Notes under the pieces: model-generated
Databases searched by the model: none
Told to the model about the DNA's origin: nothing
What the model saw: the letters and a program-made list of their open reading frames with translations, nothing else
Assembly: GCA_017893485.1 (NCBI GenBank)
Contig: CM030363.1
Location: 109,983,073 to 110,047,072, forward strand
Direction of reading: 5' to 3'
From: Hemerocallis citrina
Taxonomy: Eukaryota; Streptophyta; Magnoliopsida; Asparagales; Asphodelaceae
DNA: 64,000 bases
Shown here: in pieces, positions 33,065 through 43,150 of the stretch
How positions within the stretch are numbered: the first letter of the stretch is position 1
Layout: the number at the start of each line of letters is the position of its first letter
Made by a program: the position numbers and the translations under genes

Positions 33065-33464
33065 AAAGACTGAGTATGATCAGCCTTTGAGGAATAGTTT
33101 TACTGTTTTAATGGCTAGTGGAGTTGTATCGGAGTCAAAATGGAGGGTTTTGAAACTCGAAGGGGGTAGTAAGGTGATTTTTAAAGCTGTAAGCTGTTCT
33201 TGAGATTCTCTGGATATCCGGTGGTTTTTGTCTATTTTTTCGTATTATTTATTTAATTTTGCGATGTGCTAACCAGACGTTCGGGGGTCTTAACAACACA
33301 TTCTAGGCAATAATTGTTCGTTCAGGGGCTCAAAAATATTCCCCCGAATTTATAATTATTTTCTAAAATTTCTAGTTAATTTTTCCGAATTTTTAGTAAT
33401 TTTTTCGCAATTTTTAAATAAATAAAATGATTAAAATAAATAAAAACTAATTTTTAATACTGAT

Positions 33465-34235
33465 TTATGGCGTGGCACGATCTGGACCCTCCATCAGCGT
33501 CGCGATCTCCTGGGCGATCGAACGATCCACGTCCCTCGGCAGATAGTTTCTTCGTATGCGAGGGTCGGTTCCTTGTCCCCTCGGCTCGGCAGCTCGGCGC
33601 TTAGCTCGGAATCTACCGAACTACGTGGCGTAATCCTGAGCGTCCATCTCAGCACAGATCCCCAAAAAATGCTATCTTGTCGTTTAGTGAACGTGGCAAG
33701 ATCTGAGCCGTCCATCACGTTGAGCGCCGAGTTTTTTGATAAGATCCAACGGCTGAGAAGGGTCGACAGAATTTTTCTCCATATGTGAGGGTCGGATCCT
33801 CGTCCCCTCGGCTCGGCAGCTCGGCACTTAGCTCGGAATCTGCCGAACCACGTGGTGTAATCCTGAGCGTCCATCTCAGCGCGGATCCCAAAAAAACGCT
33901 ATCTTGACGTTTAGTGAACGTGGCAAGATCTGAGCCGTCCATCACGTTGAGCGTGTTTTTTGACAAGATCCAACGGCTGAGAAGGGTTGGCGGAATTTTT
34001 CTCCATATGTGAGGGTCGGTTCCTCGTCCCCTCGGCTCGGCAGCTCAGCGCTTAGCTTGGAATCTGCCGAACCACGTGGCGTAATCCTGAGCGTCCATCT
34101 CAGCGAGGATCCCCAAAAAATGCTATCTTTTCGTTTAGTGAACGTGGCAAGATCTGAGCTGTCCATCACGTTGAGCGCGTTTTTTGACAAGATCCAACGG
34201 CTGAGAATGATCGGTGGAATTTTTCTCCATATGTG
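33465..34235. repeat. T1 tandem array A, ~224-227-bp units
   Basis: The AGGGTCGG anchor recurs at 33561, 33788, 34012 and 34236 (spacings 227, 224, 224). Each unit has a CATCACGTTGAGC or similar block and ends with TTTTTCTCCATATGTGAGGG. Two of three units have CCACGTGG, a G-box; the first has CTACGTGG. The array lies upstream of the antisense gene and downstream of pol on the element's own strand. The ORFs reading through it repeat with the units and are not genes. Confidence 0.85.
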
Positions 34236-35440
34236 AGGGTCGGTTCCTCGTCCCTTCGGTTCGGAAGCTCGGAGCTGTTAGCCGAGGTATGGAGTTGGAC
34301 ATTTTGAAGCATTCTGGTTTTGAAGCGTTGCCACCCTCCGACTCAGTAGCTCGGTTGCTCAGCCGAGCTGTTCGGTAGCTCGGCTAGGCACACCGGTGGA
34401 CAGAGGCTCGGAAGGCACACATGGTCAGATCTGGATCGTCCATCATTGCGTGAATCACGAGGACTGAGTTCAGATCACGAGAAAATGTTATTTTGTCATT
34501 TTGTGAGCGTGGCACGATCTGAACCGTCCATCGAGTTCTGACACGAATTTTGGAGAGCTCCGATGGTGATTTAACCTCGGTAGAATTTTTCTCCATATGT
34601 GAGGGTCGGTTCCTCGTCCCTTCGGTTCGGAAGCTCGGTGCTGTTAGCCGAGGTATGGAGTTAGATGTTTTGAAGGGGACTCAGTAGCTCGATTGCTCAG
34701 CCGAGCTGTTCGATAGCTTGGCTAGGCACACCGGTGGCCGGAAGCTCGAAAGGTACACGTGGCCAGATCTGGATCGTCCATCATTGCGTGAATCACGAGG
34801 ACTGGGTTCAGATCACGAGAAAACGTTATTTTGTCATTTTGTGAGCGTGGCACGACCTGAACCGTCCATCGAGTTCTGACACGAATTTTGGAGAGATCCG
34901 ATGGTGATTTAGCCTCGGTAGAATTTTTCTCCATATGTGAGGGTCGGTTCCTCGTCCCTTCGGTTCGGAAGCTCGGTGCTGTTAGCCGAGGTATGGAGTT
35001 GGACGTTTTGAAGCATTCTGGCATTGAAGCGTCACCACCCTCCGACTCAGTAGCTTGGTTGCTCAACCGAGCTGTTCGGTAGCTCGGCTAGGCACACCGG
35101 TGGACAAAGGCTCGGAAGGCACACATGGTCAGATCTGGATCGTCCATCATTGCATGAATCATGAGGACTGGGTTCAGATCACGAGAAAATGTTATTTTGT
35201 CATTTTGAGAGCGTGGCACGATCTGAACCGTCCATCGAGTTCTGACACAAATTTTGGAGAGATCCGATGGTGATTTAGCCTCGGTAGAATTTTTCTCCAT
35301 ATGTGAGGGTCAGTGCCTCGCCCCCTCAGTTCGGAAGCTCGGTGCTGTTAGCCGAGGTATGGAGTTAGATGTTTTGAAGGGGACTCAGTAGCTCGGTCGC
35401 TCAGCCGAGCTGTTCGATAGCTTGGCTAGGCACACTGGTA
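34236..35440. repeat. T1 tandem array B, ~338-366-bp units
   Basis: The same anchor continues at 34602, 34940 and 35306 (spacings 366, 338, 366) with a different body: GTTAGCCGAGGTATGGAG, CTCGGCTAGGCACACCGG, and GGATCGTCCATCATTGC. The shorter unit lacks part of the GAAGC/CACCCTCCG segment. Near 34756 one unit has CACGTGGC where its neighbours have CACATGGT. Sharing of the unit ends with array A shows they arose from one ancestral repeat. Confidence 0.85.
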
Positions 35441-35565
35441 GCCGAGTCGTGGACTTAAGCGATTTGAGAAGTCTTTGTTTCGAAATGTCGCAACTCTCCG
35501 CTTTGGCGCTTTGGCTTTTTAGTGGGCTTTTAAATTCCCAAGGAAGCCCAAACGTTGCACTTGGG

Positions 35566-35573
35566 TTATAAGT
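35566..35573 (+). promoter_or_regulatory. Possible TATA box of the T1 antisense gene
   Basis: TTATAAGT, followed by a CT-rich stretch (35574-35640) like a plant 5' leader, about 220 bp before the conserved ATG at 35792. Suggestive only. Confidence 0.35.
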
Positions 35574-35791
35574 TCTCACTCCCCCACCCCAAGCTCATTT
35601 CTCACTTTTTACTCCAAGCTTTCACTTTTACTCTCTGCGTTCTCTGCTAGCGGCGATTTTCGCTCCAAGGCGGTTGTGTTAGCTGTCGCATGGGCCAGGC
35701 GATTTCCGGCGAACTAATTCCGACCGTGAACGTCACTTCAAGGGCACGTCACATCAAGGTCAGTTTACTTGCCTTAGCCTTTTTTCTAGAG

Positions 35792-38000
35792 ATGTCAAGG
35801 GTGGACTCGGGGAGTGAGGCCTCGTCCTCGGGCGATAGTGGTGCCAAAGTGAGGAGGCAAATGGAGATCCAAAGGAAGGGGAAGCAGGTGGCCGAGCCGT
35901 CTGTGGCCAGGGCGAAGAAGAAGAAGACGAGGGTAGTGGCCCAATCTCCTGTAGTCGAGGAGATTTTGGAGACACCGAGGCAAGCCCCTGAGTCGGGCCG
36001 GTACCCTTGTGTACTGTCCGGGCATGCTGGGGTCAGGCAATACGAGGGCGACCTCATGAAGAAGGCGATCATAGGTCAGTCGGAGGTATACGAGGAGAAC
36101 AACCTGGTTCTAACCACCGAAGCGGACGAGATTGCAACAGTGTTATCTGAGAAGGATCTGCTCCGGATCAGAAAAGGGTTCGCCATCCCTCCGGAGTACA
36201 AGTTGATTCTCCCCGGCCCTGGGATACGAGCGAACTCCAAACTGTCGTCGTCGGATATGTGTATGTTCGACTACGACTCGCTGAACGCAGGGTTGCACTT
36301 TCCTCTGCACCCCTTTGTTCTTCAGGTCCTCGGGTGGTACTGCCTCGCGCCTACTCAGTTCATGCCGAACACCTGGCACCATGTGAACGCCTTCTTGCTG
36401 CAGTGCCGTAATGCCGAGGTTGAGCCAGAACTAACGATTTTCCGGAGCATGTATCGGGTTCACAGAATGCACAAGACCGAGCATCGCTACTATCTGGCGC
36501 CGAGGAAAGGTGTTCGGATTATAGAGAACCCGGACTCGATCAAGGGTTGGAAGGAGAAGTTCTTCTTGTTGAGGGAGCCCTCGATGCTGAAGGTTCCGAC
36601 TCAGTGGAAAGTAGAGGTGCCGATGTTCATGAGGGCCGACCCGGTACTGACTGCGGCCGAGGAAGAAGTGGTGGGGAAGATCATGGCCCTCTCGATGTTG
36701 AGCTGGAGGGAGATGACCGAGGAGGTGCTTCACGGGTCAGGCCTTAGTCCGATCAACCCGAGTACGCTCCTGACATCTTGCAATACATTTTTTTAAAAAA
36801 GTTTTTAGCTCGTTTCTCTAACTTACTGTTTGTTTGTTGTTTGGAACAGAAGCACCGAAGATGGACTTTTTGGGGATGATGAACGAGCGAGGCAAAGTTG
36901 CCGATGGAAGGAAGAGGAAGAGGCCAAGCACAACCGCCTCGTCTGGTCGGCCCTCTAAGGTTGCTTCGGCAATTGCTCCACCTCCACCCGTTGCTAAGGT
37001 CCCCTCGCCAGCGGTAGTCGTTGTCGCCGACCCCTCGGCTCCTGCTGCATCTGCCACGGCCGGTGAGGCCTTCGACGTGTCGGCGGCGCTGTTGCTCTAG
37101 GCTCCGCCGTTGATCCCTCAGGCCGAGGTGATCTTGACCGAGCAGCATAAGAAGCTGTTCGTTCCAAACTGGCGAGTCAAGAACCATGACGGCTTCCTCA
37201 GGAATTCGCAGATGTCCATGCAAGCCGTCAAGCATTTGGCAACCCCGAAGGATCGAGCCGCACTGAAGGCGGGGACGGTTGTCGACGACACCTATGAGGT
37301 CGCTCGGTCGCTCGTATCGGTAAGTTTTGCATAGTTTCTCTTGAGAATTTCTTCAAGTCTGCCGTTCGGCTCTTACTTTGTTCTCACTATCTTTTTGTTT
37401 TGGCAGGCCACTTGCCACTTTAACCATCTCCTTGAAGCGTTCGCCGAACAGGAGAAGGAGCTGAAGGCCGCTAGCGATAAGGACAGGACGGACAAGGTGA
37501 GGGCGGTTCGGCAGCTCGAAGCAGAGCAGAGGCGAGCCGAGGGCTTGGAGGTCCAGGTTGCCGACCTTGTGGCAGACCTGGACCGAGCAAAGGGGCGGCT
37601 TGCTGAGGAGGTTGCCAAAGCTGCCAAGGCTGCCGAGGAGCTGGCGGCGTCGGCGAAGGCCCTGGCGGAGGTGAAGGCGGAGAAGGACTCTTTGGCGACG
37701 GTGATCCGGGCCGAAGTCGAGGCCGAGGCAAAGAAGCACATGGCCTCGAACAAGGAGAAGTCCTATGAGAGAGCCCTCGACCACGTCCAGGATCGTGTCC
37801 CTGGCTTCCAGCGGGTCGGCTATAGGCTGTGGTCCAGAGCTGCGGCAGATGGTGAAGAAGGGGAAGGTGAGGAAGAGGAAGGCGACGAGGAGGAGGGCGA
37901 AGAGGAAGAAGAGGTGGTCGCTCAGGCCAGGGCGACGGGAAATGAGGGGCCGTCTGACGAGGTGCCTGTGGTCGAGGCGACGACGCAGGTGGACCCCTAA
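35792..38000 (+). pseudogene. T1 antisense gene 1 (Transposase_28-like), three exons, one premature stop
   Basis: Exons 35792-36761, 36850-37319, 37407-38000; introns start GT and end AG (36762-36849, weak GTACGC donor; 37320-37406, GTAAGT donor and TTTTGGCAG acceptor). Phases fit exactly, giving 678 codons including stop. Start chosen at MSRVDSGSEASS because T2 shares it; an in-frame ATG at 35690 is less likely. Residues ~165-270 (LHFPLHPFVLQVLGWYCLAP, PNTWHHVNAFLLQCR) resemble the plant gypsy-associated Transposase_28 family (from memory). Exon 3 is an Ala/Glu coiled coil, then an acidic tail (~625-660). TAG at 37098-37100 (codon 407) fits a CAG to TAG change. Strand opposite to gag-pol; own promoter likely. 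Function unknown. Confidence 0.72.
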
Positions 38001-38090
38001 TCTCCTTGTCTCTTATACTTTAGTTTCTTTTTTTCTTTTTCAAAAAATGTAACGCCTTTTTATGGACTGGCCACCGCCCCTTCTTCTATG

Positions 38091-38096
38091 AATAAA
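38091..38096 (+). terminator. Likely poly(A) signal of antisense gene 1
   Basis: AATAAA, 91 bp after the stop codon at 38000, followed by a T-rich stretch. Confidence 0.5.
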
Positions 38097-38155
38097 ATTA
38101 TTTCTTCAAATTTGTCCCAAGTGTTTGGCTCGAACTTTTAGTCTTTGAATGTAAT

Positions 38156-38731
38156 GTGCTCGTCTTTCAGATCCTTCTTCCTGCTCCAGACAACGCAGCA
38201 GCTCGGCATCGTGCCGAACTATTTAAGCGGTCTCGCGAGGCTCGCCTTGAGGGTGAGATCGAGATGATCCGGAGAGTATCGCTCAACGTAGAGAAGAAGA
38301 ACAGCAAGCTACTGGCCGAGGTGCACCACCTACGGATAGTCGAGGAGGAACTCTCGACGAAGGAGGAAGAGCTAGCCTCGGTGCGGGCCGAGCGAGACGA
38401 ACTCGCGAAGAAGGTCGAGCAGCTGCAGAGGGTCACGGTCGACAAGAGCATCGAGGTGACTAACTTGCGTCGCATTATATCTGATAGTGCCGAGTACCCC
38501 GGTTTGGCGAAACTCCCTCGATTCAAGATACTGGTTTAGGACGACACTTTGAAAGACAGGATCGTTGAGCTTGAGGAGGAGGTGGCTCGCTTGAAGCCCC
38601 AGCCCGTGAGGACTAATGTCCGCAGCACCTCGTGTACTCTCGAGGAGAGAGAGCGAGGGATATCCTTTTTCGAGCTCGCGACTCGTCCTCCGTCATTGGT
38701 CGGACTGCAGCCGACGCTCAAAGCGGCGTAG
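38156..38731 (+). pseudogene. T1 antisense gene 2: coiled-coil protein with one in-frame TAG
   Basis: One frame from 38156 to TAG 38729-38731, broken only by TAG at 38537-38539 (CAG to TAG would explain it). Residues 20-125 are strong coiled coil (LEGEIEMIRRVSLNVEKKN; EEELASVRAERDELAKKVEQ), and the coil resumes after the stop (RIVELEEEVARLKP). CGTCTTTCAG at 38161-38170 looks like a splice acceptor, so the true product may begin in an upstream exon or be an alternative 3' end of gene 1. T2 and T3 have related charged coils. Function unknown. Confidence 0.55.
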
Positions 38732-39009
38732 CTGTTAGCCCGAGCGGCGCCTCGGTTGGAACCACTGTTAGGCTTAGCGGCGAAGAGGCGTCCAAGTTCG
38801 TCGCCTTAGAGACAAGCTCAGAGATGAAGAGATGAAAACCCCGAGTGTCTCTGAATCGGAATGTCCCTATCCCGAGGAGGCGTTGATTGGATTGTATCGA
38901 GCTTTGGACTTCTTGCATCATTTCCTTCGTTGTAATAACATACCTTGTAAATTTATCAAGTTGCTTTTTCGCTGTTATTTCTTGCTTTGTAAATTTATCA
39001 AGTTGTTTC

Positions 39010-39015
39010 AATAAA
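39010..39015 (+). terminator. Likely poly(A) signal of antisense gene 2
   Basis: AATAAA about 280 bp after the ORF end, with T-rich sequence before it. Confidence 0.45.
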
Positions 39016-39179
39016 ATCGAAGTTCGTCTGCCCATTGTCGTGCCGTAGTTGTCTTACTCTCGAAACGAACCATAAGGACCAATAGTTAGCTTCTTCGAGT
39101 GTTTTAGCCGTAGAACTTTAGCTTTTGCTCGGAGTATACCGATGCAACTTTGGGCTTAGGTGGTGTGGTAGCTCGGATT

Positions 39180-39430
39180 TCAGACGCGAACCACGTGGCT
39201 CAATCTGAGCGGTTGATCACGATCGTGGTACGCATCACGAGGCGGGAGGCACGAGTTTCAAGAAAACACTATCTTGTCGTTTTGTGGATACGTGGCACGA
39301 TCTGATCTGTCCATCATGTCTTAGCACAGATTTTGAGATGATCTAACGGTGAAATTGGTTCGGCGGAATTTTTCTCCATATGTGGAGGTCGGTTCCTCGT
39401 CCGCTCGGTTCGGGGGATCGAGTGAGCGCA
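39180..39430. repeat. Single unit related to array A/B, downstream of the antisense genes
   Basis: Contains CCACGTGGC near 39190, TGGCACGATCTG near 39292, TTTTTCTCCATATGTGGAGG near 39369 and TCGGTTCCTCGTCC, the landmarks of arrays A and B. The antisense genes are thus flanked on both sides by the same repeat family in the same orientation. Confidence 0.7.
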
Positions 39431-39445
39431 GCCGAGCCGAACATT

Positions 39446-40010
39446 GGACTCCGAACCATCGTTAGAGTTGTTCAACGGTTGTGGGAGCAGTTCCGAATGG
39501 CGACCTACTTCTAGCTCGCTTAAGAGCGAACTTGCAAAGTAGAATCGAGCCAAGTGTTGGACTCCGAACCATCGGTAGAGTAGTTCAATGGTTGTGGGAG
39601 CAGTTCCGAATGGCGACCTACTTCTAGCTCGCTTAAGAGCGAGCTTGCGAAGTAGAGTCGAGCCAAGTTTTGGACTCCGAACCATCGGTAGAGTAGTTCA
39701 ACGGTTATGGGAGCAATTCCGAATGGCGGCCTTCTTCCAGCTCGCTTAAGAGCGAGCTTGTGAAGTAGACTCGAGCCAAGTTTTGGACTCCGAACCATCG
39801 GTAGATTAGTTCAACGATTGTGAGAGCAATTCCGAATGGCGACCTACTTCTAGCTCGCTTAAGAGCGAGCTTGCGAAGTGGATTCGAGCCAAGTTTTGGA
39901 CTACGAACCATCGGTAGAGTAGTTCAACGGTTGTGGGAGCAATTTCGAATGACGGCCTACTTCTAGCTCGCTTAAGAGCGAACTTACGAAGTAGAATCGA
40001 GCCAAGTGTT
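39446..40010. repeat. T1 113-bp tandem array, five units
   Basis: GGACTCCGAACCATCG (one copy with GGACTACG) starts at 39446, 39559, 39672, 39785, 39898 and 40011, an exact 113-bp period. Each unit has an AGCTCGCT-TAAG-AGCGAGCT hairpin (8-bp stem; 5-bp core retained in diverged units). ORFs on the minus strand here repeat with the unit and are not genes. Confidence 0.95.
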
Positions 40011-40210
40011 GGACTCCGAACCATCGACCGAGTGAAGAGTAAAGGCAGAGAGATGTAAACAATCTTTGCAAGTAAAATATGAAAAAGCTTTCTTTATTGA
40101 TGACTAATGGTCGGCTGCTTCTAAAGTTGCTAGCCGTTATTACAAGAGAGAAATAGAAGAAAAACATTACAAGTAATAGGAGAGGAACGGTTCGACATCC
40201 CAAAATACTT

Positions 40211-42032
40211 AGAGAGGCGTTGGTGCTCTTTCTTGGTATTTTAGAAGATGGTCGGCATTCCAGGTCCTGGGGATCTCTCTGCCTTCGAGGTCTTCTAGTC
40301 TGTATGTCCCGGGCCGAACTTCTTTGACGATCTTATAGGGTCCCTCCCAATTTGGAGCTAGTTTGCTTTTCTAACCAGGAAAGGAGATGGCTAACTTTCT
40401 GAGGACGAAGTCCCCTTCTTTGAGGTCGGAAGGACGGACTCTCTTGTTGTATGCCAACTCGATTCTTCTTCGGTAGCTTTGTTGACGAATGGCAGCTCTT
40501 TCTCGGATCTCATCGATCAGGTCTAGATTTGCTCGGAGCTCTCTGGCATTCTGTTCTTCTTCATAAGCCATTAGACGATGAGAGGGTATACCAACATCTA
40601 GGGGGGTCATAGCTTCGGACCCATAGGTGAGATTGAACGGAGACTCTCCTGTGGGGGCCCGTTTTGTGGTACGGTAGTTCTACAACACGTTGGGGGGCTG
40701 ATCGACCCATAAGCCTTTGGAACATTTATCCAACCTCTTCTTAATGCCGGAGAGAATCTGTCGGTTAGCATTCTCGACTTGGTCGTTCGACTGGGGATGG
40801 GAAACGGAGGAGAATCGGTGTTGGATGGCGAGGTCCTCACATAGAGCTCGGAAGGTAGCCCCGGTAAACTGGGTTCCGTTGTCTGTTATGAGGACCCAAG
40901 GTATGCCGAATCGGCAGATTACGCTCTTCCAAAAGAACTGAACTACCTTGTTCTCGGTGATCGTGGCCAAGGGCTCGGCCTCTATCCATTTTGAGAAGTA
41001 GTCGATTGCCACGACTAGGAATTTGAACTGACCGAGAGTCGGTGGAAATGGCCCTAGTAAATCCATCCCCCACATTGCGAAAGGGATTGGACTTGATAGG
41101 GAAGCGAGTGGAGCTTGTGGGAGGCGTCGAATGTTGGAGTACTTTTGACATGAGCCGCATTGCCGAACGTGCTGTTCGGCGTCCTGTAGGAGAGTGGGCC
41201 AGAAATATCCATAATTCAACACTTTGCGGGCTAAGGATCTGGACCCTGAATGAGCCCCGCCGATGCCCTCGTGCAGTTCTTGTAGGGCGTAGTCGGCCTG
41301 CTCAGGAGAGAGGCATCTCAGGTACGGCCTGCCGTCTACCTGTGTGAATGAGCATTTATATGGGATGCCTCCGATCAGTGTGTAACGCTCGGCTCTAGTT
41401 CTCACTCTTCGAGCTTCCTTAGGATCTTCCGGGAGGAGCCCGTCCCTTAAGAATTCGACGATGGGTTTCATCCAGTTATCTTCAAGCAGGATAGGTAGCG
41501 ACTCCATAGAGTTGGAAGTTTTATCCTCTATACTGGGCTTCAGGAGGACCTCTATCAAGACGGTCTGCTCGAGACCTTGGAGGGAGGAAGAGGCTAGCTT
41601 GGAGAGGGCATCGGCCTGGGCATTTTCTTCTCGGGGGATTCGTTGGATGAAGGCTTCTTCAAATAGTGCCATGAGGCTCCTGACCTTGGCTAAGTACTTA
41701 ACCATCCGGTCATCACGTGCTTCATACTCGCCGAGGACCTGATTTACGACTAGCTGAGAGTCGCTAAAGATCCAGAGGCGTTGCGCCCCTGCATTGCGAG
41801 CCATTCCAAGGCCAGCTATGAGTGCCTCGTATTCTGCTTCGTTGTTCGAGGCCTTGAAGTTGATACGGAGGGAGTAATGGAGGATGAAGTCATCTGGGCC
41901 TGCCAGAATGACCCCGGCCCCGCTTCCCTCATTGCAGGAGGATCCATCCACATAAACCGACCAGACAGGTGGTCCCTTCATTGCTTGGCTGGACTCGGGG
42001 ATGGTACTTTCAACTATGAATTCTGCTAAGGC
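40211..42032 (-). pseudogene. T1 archaeal-type RNase H and integrase
   Basis: From about 42005 the minus strand encodes a second RNase H (SVYVDGSSCNEGSGAGVIL, NNEAEYEALIAGLGMA, FSDSQLVVNQVLG), the hallmark of the Tat lineage. The integrase follows: zinc region (LHEGIGGAHSGSRSLARKV, CGSCQKYS), core Asp in MWGMDLLGPFPP, Asp in LITDNGTQFTG, Glu in HPQSNDQVENANRQ, and a C-terminus with LAPNWEGPYKIVKEV ending near 40211. Stops at 40680 and 40371 separate it into three open pieces. The catalytic residues look intact. Confidence 0.88.
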
Positions 42033-43150
42033 CTAAGCCTTAATCGCGGTCCGAGGCTGATAAGTTATATCATGCTGGCTCAGCTTGATAGACCACTTTA
42101 TAAGACGACCGGAGGTCTCTGGCTTGTGGAGCACTTGCTTCAGCGGTTGGTCGGTGAGAACGACCACCGAATGGGACTGAAAATACGGGCAAAGCTTTCT
42201 CGCAGCCATCACCAGGGCATAAGCCATCTTTTCTATCCTCGGGTAGCGGAGCTCGGCATCCCGAAGTATTTTGCTCACATAGTAGATGGGCTTTTGAGCC
42301 CGGTCTTCTTCCTTTACTAAAATGGCGCTGAGGGTCTGGTCGGAGGCTACCAGGTAGAGGTAGAGGGGTTCACCAGGAATGGGTTTGCTGAGGAGAGGAG
42401 GGTTGACAAGGTAAGCCTTGAGCTGGTCGAACGACTCCTGTTGTTGCTGACCCCATTCGAAACCTTTAGACCCCCGTAGGGCCTTGAAGAAGGGGAGGCA
42501 TTTCTCCCCGGACTTCGAGAGAAAATGCCCTATGGCGGCTAGGCGGCCTGTTAGCCTCTTAACCTCCTTAACATTCCTGGGAGGAGCCATGTCTAATATG
42601 GCCTTGATTTTCTCCGGGTTAGCTTCAATTCCTCGTTGGCTGACCATGAAGCCGAGGAACTTTCTTGACGAGACTCTGAATGCACACTTGTTCGGATTGA
42701 GTCTTATGTTTTGCCTTCTCAGAACATCGAATGCCTCCTGTAGGTCAGTCACATGATCGTCTCCTCGGGTGCTTTTCACAAGCATGTCGTCAACATACAC
42801 CTCCATGTTCCGGCCAATTTGAGCTTAGAAAACCTTGTTGACGAGGCGTTGATATGTTGCACCTGCATTCTTTAAACCAAAGGGCATAACCCTGTAGCAG
42901 TAGAGGCCCTCTTCTGTCACGAATGAGGTCTTCAGGATATTTGAGGGGAACATCTGGATCTGATTATAGCCTGAGAAGGTGTCCATGAAGCTGAGGAGTT
43001 CATTACTCGAAGTGGCGTCAATCAGAGTGTCAATACTCGGAAGAGGGAAGGGATCCTTGGGGCAAGCCTTGTTGAGATCGGTAAAATCGATACAAATCCT
43101 CCAAGTCCCATTGGACTTCTTCACCATTACTACATTCGACAACCACTCGG
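42033..43150 (-). pseudogene. T1 reverse transcriptase and RNase H (N-terminus lost)
   Basis: RT begins abruptly at LSNVVMVKKSNGTWR and continues with FTDLNKACPKDPFPLPSID, MPFGLKNAGATYQRL and the catalytic [10 protein letters not shown] (42806-42780). RNase H follows ([33 protein letters not shown]). A TAA at about 42823 precedes YVDD and a TAG at 42033 separates it from the second RNase H (KAQALAEF expected, so CAG to TAG). The first RNase H catalytic Asp reads as in VASDQ. RT lacks its first fingers because of the gag-RT deletion. Confidence 0.87.

Noticed and set aside
33494..35300. Series of minus- and plus-strand ORFs with similar proteins
   Set aside because: They repeat with the tandem units and have no domain, so they reflect repeat composition.
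35749..36040. Minus-strand ORFs opposite the antisense gene exon 1
   Set aside because: They are shadows of a GC-rich coding exon; only the plus frame shows similarity to T2 and splice continuity.
37353..37784. Long minus-strand ORFs rich in Leu, Arg or Ala opposite exon 3
   Set aside because: Complement of an Ala/Glu coiled-coil exon with biased composition; no independent support.
39314..40203. Repeated minus-strand ORFs beginning MVRSP, and a CRISPR-like look
   Set aside because: The ORFs follow the 113-bp unit. Units are contiguous with no unique spacers, so this is not a CRISPR array.
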